DNA of 50,115 nt from a virus. The notes beneath the pieces were generated by a model. It worked only from the letters and a program-made list of their open reading frames with translations. It did no database searches and had not been told where the DNA came from. Below, in pieces: positions 33,119-39,822 of the stretch. Position 1 is the stretch's first letter. Every line of letters begins with the position of its first letter. The stretch covers positions 1 to 50,115 of IMG/VR virus record IMGVR_UViG_3300020420_000914; one strand, 5' to 3'. The translations under genes and the position numbers were made by a program.

Positions 33119-33490
33119 ATGACTATGAAAAGCGAAGACAAACATATCAGACCATTATGCAGTTCTTGTAAAATTAGACCTGCGGCTTTTAATTATAAAA
33201 GAAAAAAGAAGGTTTATTATCGTAAAAAATGTGATCAATGCATAAAAACAGATGCAGGTCAAAAAACAAGATATAACTATTCATGGATTAAAAGTGGATA
33301 TAGAAAAAAAAGCATTTGTGAAAAGTGTGGATTTAAATCTAAACACCCTGCACAAATGGATGTTTATCATATTGACGGTAATTTAAAGAATTCAAGTTGG
33401 GATAATTTAAAAACAATATGTGCAAATTGTAGTCGTATCAAAAGTATTCAAGAAGTAGGTTGGACTCAAGGAGACTTACAGCCTGATTAA
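33119..33490 (+). CDS. HNH-type zinc-binding endonuclease-like protein
   Basis: This 123-residue basic protein has three Cys pairs: CSSC (14-17), CDQC (38-41) and CEKC (67-70). An HNH-like core follows, YHIDGNLKNSSWDNL with His84 and Asn residues, closed by CANC (101-104). The pattern is that of small HNH proteins common in T4-type marine phages, which may nick DNA or act in packaging. It is free-standing on the plus strand opposite the tail genes. A TTG at 33065 would add 18 unconvincing residues. Confidence 0.75.
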   Translation: MTMKSEDKHIRPLCSSCKIRPAAFNYKRKKKVYYRKKCDQCIKTDAGQKTRYNYSWIKSGYRKKSICEKCGFKSKHPAQMDVYHIDGNLKNSSWDNLKTICANCSRIKSIQEVGWTQGDLQPD

Positions 33491-33648
33491 TATGAGCAAG
33501 TCATGTTAGCTTCAGGCTGTACTTGATCTTCTAATGGCTTTGTTATATCAACATCTTCAGCTTTAACTGAAGGAGTAATATGACAGTTATCAACTTGATA
33601 TGTACAACTTGTCATTAACAAACACACCATTATAAAAATATCACGCAT
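33487..33648 (-). CDS. 53-residue putative lipoprotein
   Basis: The gene encodes a short hydrophobic leader with a lipobox-like LLMTSC (Cys15), then a 38-residue acidic mature peptide that ends NMTCSY. A consensus TATAAATA box ends 6 nt before its ATG. Its stop overlaps by 4 nt that of the convergent HNH gene. Small phage lipoproteins serve as outer-membrane spanins or superinfection-exclusion factors; either is possible. The n-region has little positive charge, so the lipobox call is moderate. Confidence 0.55.
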   Translation of the reverse strand: MRDIFIMVCLLMTSCTYQVDNCHITPSVKAEDVDITKPLEDQVQPEANMTCSY

Positions 33649-33654
33649 AGAGTA

Positions 33655-33662
33655 TATTTATA
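33655..33662 (-). promoter_or_regulatory. T4-type late promoter box, 6 nt from lipoprotein ATG
   Basis: A perfect TATAAATA on the minus strand ends 6 nt before the ATG at 33648; the spacer TACTCT has no ribosome binding site. Confidence 0.6.
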
Positions 33663-33665
33663 GTG

Positions 33666-33899
33666 TCAAGACATAAAAGGACCAGGAGGAACTTCTTCTT
33701 GATCCGGATGCCAATGAGTAACATCACCAGTTAGAAACCCGTAGTCGCAGTAAAAAATATGCATACCATCCCATACTTTACCATAGTCGTCTTGATAAAG
33801 ACCTCCATACCAGCCTCTATGTCTTCCAACTACATCAAAAAAATACCAACACTTTTCTCCTACCGCAGGTAATTTTTCATTTACATTAATCCAATTCAT
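33666..33899 (-). CDS. DUF551-like small protein
   Basis: This 77-residue protein follows the DUF551 layout: an N-terminal WINVNEKLPAVGEKCWYFF (family form W-I-x-V-x-x-x-LP) and a C-terminal GDVTHWHPDQEEVPPGP (family form VTHW-x-P). DUF551 proteins are common in phages and of unknown function. Two ATGs adjoin (33902 and 33899); AGGAG is 6 nt from the second, which I prefer. It lies directly downstream of the tRNA. Confidence 0.75.
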   Translation of the reverse strand: MNWINVNEKLPAVGEKCWYFFDVVGRHRGWYGGLYQDDYGKVWDGMHIFYCDYGFLTGDVTHWHPDQEEVPPGPFMS

Positions 33900-33922
33900 C
33901 ATTAACTCCTTTTAAAAGATTA

Positions 33923-34009
33923 TGGTGCCCCCAGCGAGACTCGAACTCGCAAGACCTACTGGTCGACAGATTTTAAGTCTGTTGTGTCTACCTATTCCAC
34001 CACAGGGGC
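33923..34009 (-). tRNA. tRNA-Leu (anticodon UAA)
   Basis: An 87-nt class II tRNA on the minus strand with encoded CCA. The acceptor GCCCCTG pairs with TGGGGGC, the anticodon stem-loop is AGACTTAAAATCT with anticodon TAA, a variable arm is present as expected for leucine, and the T-arm contains GTTCGAGTC. It reads UUA, a frequent codon in this AT-rich genome. Confidence 0.95.
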
Positions 34010-34034
34010 AGTCATAATTTGTTGTTGTGAGTTT

Positions 34035-34304
34035 TTATGATCTTACGTTTCCACGATCTTTTTCAATCTGCATATAGAACTTATCTATTTCAGAAGTAAT
34101 ATCTGGTTGTACTGTTACAATATGATCAATTACAAATTGCTTGAACTCATCATATGTAACATGATGATAAGGACCCCATTTAGTAGTTACTTCTTTCCCA
34201 TTAGGATCTTTTACTATATGCCAAAATTTCCTAGTACGATCATCAGGGTCATCATCATATTCGCAAAAATATTGAAATCCAAGGTATTCTATATCAGGTT
34301 TCAT
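34035..34304 (-). CDS. Hypothetical protein, 89 aa
   Basis: A small soluble protein starting MKPDIEYLGFQYFCEYDDDPDD, with aromatic-rich and acidic segments; no motif recognised. The ATG at 34304 has an AGGTG site about 7 nt upstream and is preferred over a GTG at 34313. It overlaps the 3' end of the upstream 75-residue gene by 11 nt. Confidence 0.6.
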   Translation of the reverse strand: MKPDIEYLGFQYFCEYDDDPDDRTRKFWHIVKDPNGKEVTTKWGPYHHVTYDEFKQFVIDHIVTVQPDITSEIDKFYMQIEKDRGNVRS

Positions 34305-34521
34305 TTTTATCACCTACCTTAAGAAAGTTTCGAAACTCCTTCATACTTGAACGAGTTAAGTTTTTGACTTCATAGATTACGTATTCTTTAGAAGTTGTAT
34401 TATAAAAGCCAAGTTGATCAATACGACCATCTTTTTGTTTTTTATTAATACAAACTTCAACATGTTTAGGTTTTGATTTTTTTACAAGGCCAAAAAATTC
34501 ACTAATGAATTGTTCCGACAT
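34294..34521 (-). CDS. Hypothetical protein, 75 aa
   Basis: A small basic protein with an alternating strand pattern (KHVEVCINKKQKDGRIDQLGFYN, KEYVIYEVKNL) and no recognised domain. AAGGAAC precedes the ATG by about 6 nt. It forms a small coupled pair with the downstream 89-residue gene. Function is unknown. Confidence 0.6.
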   Translation of the reverse strand: MSEQFISEFFGLVKKSKPKHVEVCINKKQKDGRIDQLGFYNTTSKEYVIYEVKNLTRSSMKEFRNFLKVGDKNET

Positions 34522-34591
34522 TTTACTGTTCCTTCTAGCTGTGGAAGTGCTCTTACTATGCTTATTATATTACGACAGGTTTATTAGTCTG

Positions 34592-35230
34592 TCAACCGGT
34601 TTTGTTAGATTTTATTTGTTTTATAACTTGCTGAGTTTGTAAACGAAGATCTTCAATTGAAGAATCGTTGCGAATCACATAGTCAATTTTTTGATTGACC
34701 CAATCCCATTCGCTTTGATGAATTCCCATATCACTTAAACTGTGTTGACTAAATTGATCACCAGCCGCGGCATCTAATGCCATTTGATACCAATGCGGAT
34801 CTTCTCCTCTTTGAACTTTTACAACATATCCGCCAAGTGCTTTTATAAGACCAACTTCATTTTTAAAACGACAGTCGCTAATAACTGTAGGTTTCATGCC
34901 TCCTGCAACATATCTATTTTCCATGCTGTAAAGCCAAATGTTAGGATTAAAGCTATCTCTAAAAACTTCTGTGCCTACTAACTGTAATGCAAGTCTAGGA
35001 GTAAACTTTCTAAGGCCAAGTTTACTACTCCACCATGGATCAACTGATTCTCTAAAAGCTCGACTTTGATTACTGTCGCCTTCAAGCATTGCTCGAGGCC
35101 AACCAAATACATTTGCAACTGCATCTTTTAATGGGTCAGCAAAAGATTCGTGCTTATATCCGCTCTTATTAAATACTTCGGCAACTGTATCTTTACCAGC
35201 ACCAATAAAACCAACTATTCCTACGATCAT
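34592..35230 (-). CDS. 1: Deoxynucleoside monophosphate kinase (T4 gp1-like)
   Basis: The enzyme phosphorylates dNMPs to dNDPs for phage DNA synthesis. This 212-residue protein (T4 gp1: 241) has a P-loop GFIGAGKD (7-14) and FADPLKDAVANVFGWP typical of the phage dNMP-kinase family. FTPRLALQLVGTEVFRD and VISDCRFKNEV follow, the conserved DxRF substrate segment. It works with ThyX in the same pathway to supply dTTP. Confidence 0.9.
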   Translation of the reverse strand: MIVGIVGFIGAGKDTVAEVFNKSGYKHESFADPLKDAVANVFGWPRAMLEGDSNQSRAFRESVDPWWSSKLGLRKFTPRLALQLVGTEVFRDSFNPNIWLYSMENRYVAGGMKPTVISDCRFKNEVGLIKALGGYVVKVQRGEDPHWYQMALDAAAGDQFSQHSLSDMGIHQSEWDWVNQKIDYVIRNDSSIEDLRLQTQQVIKQIKSNKTG

Positions 35231-35281
35231 AAGTTTATATTAACAACCTATTACTACTTTGTCAATTATTTTTTTGAATTT

Positions 35282-36028
35282 TTATCCAATTACGAAAGTC
35301 AATGGATCTTCGCCGGTACCGTAAGTTTCAATTTCTCTCTCAAGTTTTTCAACAGCCGCTTGTCCTTCATTTTTTAAATCAGCACCATTTAATGATACGC
35401 CACCTTGAGCACCTGGTAATGTACTGTACTTACTATAAGCCTGTCCTAACATCATTTTACACTGTGCGAGTGCATAATCTCTTATCCAAGGTCTACTGTA
35501 TCTTTGAGAAATTAGAGTTTCAGCTGGCTTTTCCATAAAAACTTGTAACAGAACATTTTCTTTTGTTCTTGGTCTTCTCATTAATATTAGTTTATGTTTT
35601 TCTGTTACATATTTGAAGTTTAAATAACCACCAAATAATCTTCTAACTGTTTCCTGATATTGAGCAAAAGCGTCCCATGTTAACAAACCACCAATTCTTC
35701 CACCTTGTAAAAAGTAAAGATTAGTGTATGCTAATTCAAAAGGATCAAGATCTACTGAATTTGATGAACCAGCAACTGATCTTCTAAATATTTCTTTTAC
35801 TTCAATTACCTCTGATGCTAGTGTGTACTCTTGAACATCTGGTTGTAGTTCTAAATAAATGTATGCTTCTTCTGTAGAATTTGAGCTTTTTTGCCTGTAT
35901 TTGTCTACAGCAAGATCTATACCCTGTTCATAGTGCTTTGGATCAAGCTCAACATCAACCATACCGTCACCTAAAATGTTACGAATATCGGTTATAAGTT
36001 CTTGTCTGTTTGTTTTCTTTGTAGCCAT
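35282..36028 (-). CDS. 13: Neck protein (T4 gp13)
   Basis: gp13 joins the head and tail. This 248-residue protein (T4: 309) starts MATKKTNRQELITDIRNILGDGMVDVEL, continues HYEQGIDLAVDKYRQKSSN and ends with the PWIRDYALAQCKMMLGQAYSKY segment typical of marine gp13. The ATG at 36028 is preferred; an upstream in-frame ATG at 36061 would read through the TATAAATA box. It diverges from gp14 across 57 bp holding one late-promoter box for each gene. Confidence 0.9.
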   Translation of the reverse strand: MATKKTNRQELITDIRNILGDGMVDVELDPKHYEQGIDLAVDKYRQKSSNSTEEAYIYLELQPDVQEYTLASEVIEVKEIFRRSVAGSSNSVDLDPFELAYTNLYFLQGGRIGGLLTWDAFAQYQETVRRLFGGYLNFKYVTEKHKLILMRRPRTKENVLLQVFMEKPAETLISQRYSRPWIRDYALAQCKMMLGQAYSKYSTLPGAQGGVSLNGADLKNEGQAAVEKLEREIETYGTGEDPLTFVIG

Positions 36029-36036
36029 GTTAATAC

Positions 36037-36044
36037 TATTTATA
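36037..36044 (-). promoter_or_regulatory. 13: T4-type late promoter box, 8 nt from gp13 ATG
   Basis: A perfect TATAAATA on the minus strand ends 8 nt before the ATG at 36028 (spacer GTATTAAC), allowing only a 2-3 nt leader. Confidence 0.6.
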
Positions 36045-36059
36045 TAAAGAGACAAATAC

Positions 36060-36067
36060 AATAAATA
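36060..36067 (+). promoter_or_regulatory. 14: T4-type late promoter box upstream of gp14
   Basis: AATAAATA on the plus strand with +1 expected at about 36073, giving a short leader ATAAGGATTAGAT that includes a ribosome site (AAGGA). It is back-to-back with the gp13 box. Confidence 0.6.
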
Positions 36068-36085
36068 CTTTTATAAGGATTAGAT

Positions 36086-37333
36086 ATGCCAAGAATTAGC
36101 TTATGGAAACCAGATAAAGGTAACGATTACAAATTAGTTGATCGTGTAGTAAAAGAACACCTATTTGCAGGTGGTACGGGGGTATTTGTACACAAATACC
36201 TTGGTCCCCACGTGAATACAAACAGTATATCACATGATCAGCCAAAAAACAGTACAGTTGGTCCTGCTAATATACAAGACTTACTATTTTTAGAAAATCG
36301 TGATAGAAAATACGACTCAGACGTCTATGACCTAAGAGGTAGCTATTCTTTAAGTGATCAAGATTTTGATTTAACACAATTTGGTTTATTTCAAACTAGT
36401 GATATAATTTATATTACTTTTCATTTAAATGACATGGTTGAAAAACTTGGTAGAAAAATTATGCCAGGTGATGTTTTTGAGTTGCCTCATTTAAGAGATG
36501 ATATAAGATTAGAGGCGGCTATGATAACATTAACTAGTAAGCCTACAAAAAAATTTAGAAAAGGCGAAACTATCACCGGTGGTACTTCAGGAACTACTGG
36601 AACTGTTATTGATTATAATCACAATGCTAAAACTATAAGAATTACTACAGATGGTTTGTTTAGTGCAAATGAAACTATTACCGGAGAAATGAGCTCAGCA
36701 ACACAAACTGTTTCATCTTTTACTCCATCAGAAAATTTAGCAATTAATAAATTTTATGTTGTTGAAGACACTGCAAGAGGACAAGAAGGTTATGATCCAG
36801 GTTGGTGGCCACATATTTGGAGATGTAAAGCCACTGCTATGCAAGATACACAAGAGTTTAGAGATATACTTGGTAGTGGTGAAAATGCTGATGACTTGAA
36901 AAATATTATTTCAACATATCAATCAGATATTGATATTAATGATGCAGTTGTAAATGAAGGACAAAGAAATGTACCAACTAAAGGTCTTGATGTAGGTCAT
37001 TTATATGTGTCAGGTGATGATTTACATAAAATTAATCCAAGAGCACAAGACGGAACACCGGGAAAAACTATTGCTATTTCTCATACCGGAAACAGTTTTC
37101 CTAGCTCTATACAAGAAGGTCAATATGTATTAAGAACAGATTATAATCCAAGTAGATTGTTTAGAAAAGAAGGTACAAGATTTATTAAAATTGCAGATAA
37201 TTTAAGAGGACTATATACTTCAAGCAATAAAGGACTTGACGGATTTATTAATAATACAACTTCATCAACAGTAACTGGTGATGGAAAAGAAAAACAAAAT
37301 TTAAGTAAGGTGATACCACCTAAGGCGGATTAA
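36086..37333 (+). CDS. 14: Neck protein (T4 gp14)
   Basis: gp14 forms the neck/head-closure complex with gp13. This 415-residue protein is longer than T4 gp14 (256). The first 135 residues (MPRISLWKPDKGNDYK, TGVFVHKYLGPHV, LFLENRDRKYDSDVYDLRG, GRKIMPGDVFELPHLRDD) are typical. A beta insertion follows with GETITGGTSGTTGTV and ETITGEMSSATQTV repeats (about 165-210). EDTARGQEGYDPGWWPHIWRCK is the conserved core near 230. Two bases separate it from gp15. Confidence 0.92.
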   Translation: MPRISLWKPDKGNDYKLVDRVVKEHLFAGGTGVFVHKYLGPHVNTNSISHDQPKNSTVGPANIQDLLFLENRDRKYDSDVYDLRGSYSLSDQDFDLTQFGLFQTSDIIYITFHLNDMVEKLGRKIMPGDVFELPHLRDDIRLEAAMITLTSKPTKKFRKGETITGGTSGTTGTVIDYNHNAKTIRITTDGLFSANETITGEMSSATQTVSSFTPSENLAINKFYVVEDTARGQEGYDPGWWPHIWRCKATAMQDTQEFRDILGSGENADDLKNIISTYQSDIDINDAVVNEGQRNVPTKGLDVGHLYVSGDDLHKINPRAQDGTPGKTIAISHTGNSFPSSIQEGQYVLRTDYNPSRLFRKEGTRFIKIADNLRGLYTSSNKGLDGFINNTTSSTVTGDGKEKQNLSKVIPPKAD

Positions 37334-37334
37334 A

Positions 37335-38693
37335 ATGGACTACTGGTACGATCAACAAATAAGAAGATACATTTTACAATTTATTAGAATCTTTGATAAC
37401 TTTTCAATTAAAGTTGGTAAAAAAGATAATTCTGATAGCGAAAGTTTTATAAGAGTTCCTGTAAGATATGCTGATATGTCAAGAATGGTGGCACACTTAC
37501 AAAGGCACAATTCTGAAAACGTAATGAGCTCTGCTCCTTTTATGTCAGTTTATATTGCAAACTTACAACTTGCTAGAGATAGATTACAAGACCCAAGATT
37601 AGTTGATAAAGTGCAAGTACAAGAAAGAAAATATGATACTGCTAGTACATCTTATCTACATGAAATTGGTAATACATATACAGTTGAAAGATTTATGCCT
37701 GTACCATATAATTTAAATATGGCTATTGACATTTGGTGTTCAAACACAGATCAAAAAATGCAATTATTAGAACAAATACTTACATTGTTTAATCCTGCTG
37801 TAGAATTACAATCAAACGATAATCCATTAGATTGGACTAATATTACAAACGTAGAATTAATTGATATAAATTGGAGCTCAAGAGCTGTGCCTCAAGGAAC
37901 TGATACACAACTTGATGTTTCAACTTTAACATTTAGTTTACCAATTTGGATTAATCCTCCAGCTAAAGTTAAAAAACAATCAATTATCAAACAGATTGTT
38001 GCAAGAGTTAATAACACAGAATCAATAGATGATTTAGATTATGATCCAAGATTTATTGATTTCTTTGAACAGTTTCCAGGACAAATATCAACGCAAGTTG
38101 TTACTCCAGAGAATGCACAAATTTCAATTAGCGGTAATGAAGTATCATTGTTAGGTGCTTATGGTGCCAACGATAAAGAAAGTTGGAAAGAATTTTTAGA
38201 TGTTTATGGTCAACTTCAAGATGGTATTTCAAGATTGATATTAAATCATTCTAGTAACTTAGACTCAACTAGTGATTTAATTTACGGCACAATAGCATTC
38301 CATCCAACTGATAACAATAAACTTGTATTCACATTAGATACTAGTACACTACCATCAAATACACAAACTGCTATAGATAAAATTATCGATCCAGAAGTTA
38401 ACTATCCAGGAAATAATTTACCTTTAGCAATGAATGGTCAAAGATACCTAGTTGTAAATCCTATACCAGCTGGGCATTCTGCATTTGGAGGATTTACATG
38501 TGCTGAAAATGATATCATTGCTTACAGTAATGGTGCATGGAGTAAAGTATTTGATGCATCTGAAAATACAAGTGCTCATTATGTTACAAATACAAATACT
38601 GGTATACAATATAAGTGGACCGGTTCTCAATGGATAGACAGTTACAGAGGACAATATAATAACGGTTACTGGAAATTAGAACTTGCACCATAA
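37335..38693 (+). CDS. 15: Proximal tail sheath stabiliser / tail completion (T4 gp15)
   Basis: gp15 caps the tail and stabilises the sheath. This 452-residue protein (T4: 272) begins MDYWYDQQIRRYILQFIRIFDNF. The core contains VPVRYADMSRMVAHLQRHNSEN, VERFMPVPYNLNMAIDIW and STLTFSLPIWINPPAKVK, all typical of marine gp15. The C-terminal 200 residues extend the family core, with a terminal beta segment (YVTNTNTGIQYKWTGSQWID) like those of other marine phage structural proteins. It is coupled to gp14. Confidence 0.93.
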   Translation: MDYWYDQQIRRYILQFIRIFDNFSIKVGKKDNSDSESFIRVPVRYADMSRMVAHLQRHNSENVMSSAPFMSVYIANLQLARDRLQDPRLVDKVQVQERKYDTASTSYLHEIGNTYTVERFMPVPYNLNMAIDIWCSNTDQKMQLLEQILTLFNPAVELQSNDNPLDWTNITNVELIDINWSSRAVPQGTDTQLDVSTLTFSLPIWINPPAKVKKQSIIKQIVARVNNTESIDDLDYDPRFIDFFEQFPGQISTQVVTPENAQISISGNEVSLLGAYGANDKESWKEFLDVYGQLQDGISRLILNHSSNLDSTSDLIYGTIAFHPTDNNKLVFTLDTSTLPSNTQTAIDKIIDPEVNYPGNNLPLAMNGQRYLVVNPIPAGHSAFGGFTCAENDIIAYSNGAWSKVFDASENTSAHYVTNTNTGIQYKWTGSQWIDSYRGQYNNGYWKLELAP

Positions 38694-38728
38694 TAGAAAA
38701 TGTTGTACAATAAAGAAAAGGAAAAAAA

Positions 38729-39148
38729 ATGTACACCGCAGTTGGAACAACTTTTATTGCAAAAGACACAAGAAGAATCTTACTTAATTTAAGAAGTGAA
38801 GAAGTTTCATATCCTAATACATGGAGTTTCTGGGGTGGAAAAATTGAAAAAAATGAACTTCCTTTAGACGCTTTAAGAAGAGAATTAAAAGAAGAAATGG
38901 GTTTTGTTCCGCCTATGGAAAAACTAAATCCTTTAGATACATATCAATCAAAAGATAACGGATTTAAATATTATACATACGTTATTGTTACGCCAAAAGA
39001 ATTTATCCCTACACTAAATGATGAAAGCAATGGTTATGCTTGGGTCAAAATTGGTCATTATCCAAAGCCACTGCATAACGGTGCTAAACTTACTCTAGGA
39101 AACGAAAAAAATATTAAGAAGTTTTATAAGATCCTTGACCAAAATTAA
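38729..39148 (+). CDS. Nudix hydrolase
   Basis: This 139-residue protein contains a full Nudix box, G-x5-E-x7-RE-x2-EE-x-G, spanning GKIEKNE to RRELKEEMGF (about 33-56). Nudix enzymes hydrolyse nucleoside-diphosphate-linked compounds, for example oxidised dNTPs, dinucleotide cofactors or capped RNA; the substrate cannot be read here. It is preceded by AAAAGGAAAA, a ribosome site, and follows gp15 by 35 bp, so it is probably in the gp14-gp15 late transcript. The phage family also includes T4 NudE, of different sequence. Confidence 0.88.
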   Translation: MYTAVGTTFIAKDTRRILLNLRSEEVSYPNTWSFWGGKIEKNELPLDALRRELKEEMGFVPPMEKLNPLDTYQSKDNGFKYYTYVIVTPKEFIPTLNDESNGYAWVKIGHYPKPLHNGAKLTLGNEKNIKKFYKILDQN

Positions 39149-39151
39149 ATA
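39144..39151 (+). promoter_or_regulatory. T4-type late promoter box, 5 nt from ATG
   Basis: ATTAAATA on the plus strand overlaps the Nudix stop codon and ends 5 nt before the ATG at 39157 (spacer CAGTT). Confidence 0.55.
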
Positions 39152-39156
39152 CAGTT

Positions 39157-39822
39157 ATGGGAAAGGTATATCATATACACCAAATAAAATTGATTGAAGC
39201 TTTTCAAACGTTTGAAAAAAAGCAAACAGTTGACAAAGCTCTTGGATCATATTTAGATAAAAATGGAATTTCAAAACAGAAGTTTTATGACTTCTTTTCA
39301 AATTTACCAAGGAATGAAGTTAGAAGATATTACAAACTTGTTGTATCTGCTTTTCAGAAATATATTAAAAACTCTGCAGAACTTGACTTGCAATTAAGAT
39401 ATGATTTAGAAGATGTTTATTATACTGTAACAAACAACTTAAAAACTTGTGATAGAAAATATATTTTTCCTTCTGTTTTGAAAAGTTACCATAAAAATAT
39501 AAATCCTGTTAGAGCATTATATTTTGAAATACAAGAAATTGACATAGTATTTGATAAAAATAATCCTGATCATGTTTTTGTAATTGACAAAATTAAAGAT
39601 AGAAAGTTTATTGAACTTTTAATTCAAGACATAAAAGCAGATATAAAGTCTTTACAAAGTTTGGAAAAAAGATTTATAGAAACTAAAAAAGCATTTGACT
39701 TTTTTTCATTGCCAATGACATATTATCATACACAAGAAATAATTAAAGATATGAAAAAATGGAGTGCTGTATTTTTAGATCATCAAATAAAATATGGAAC
39801 AAAAAAATTCAAATATGATTAA
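39157..39822 (+). CDS. Hypothetical helical protein, 221 aa
   Basis: I do not recognise this protein. It is Lys/Asp/Phe/Tyr-rich and predicted mostly helical, with a possible helix-turn-helix-like stretch near the N-terminus (TVDKALGSYLDKNGISKQKFYDFF). A coiled-coil-like helix (IKDRKFIELLIQDIKADIKSLQSLEKRF) follows. It has its own late-promoter box 5 nt upstream. The stop overlaps by 4 nt that of the convergent fibre-like gene. It is late and near neck genes, so possibly structural. Confidence 0.65.
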   Translation: MGKVYHIHQIKLIEAFQTFEKKQTVDKALGSYLDKNGISKQKFYDFFSNLPRNEVRRYYKLVVSAFQKYIKNSAELDLQLRYDLEDVYYTVTNNLKTCDRKYIFPSVLKSYHKNINPVRALYFEIQEIDIVFDKNNPDHVFVIDKIKDRKFIELLIQDIKADIKSLQSLEKRFIETKKAFDFFSLPMTYYHTQEIIKDMKKWSAVFLDHQIKYGTKKFKYD

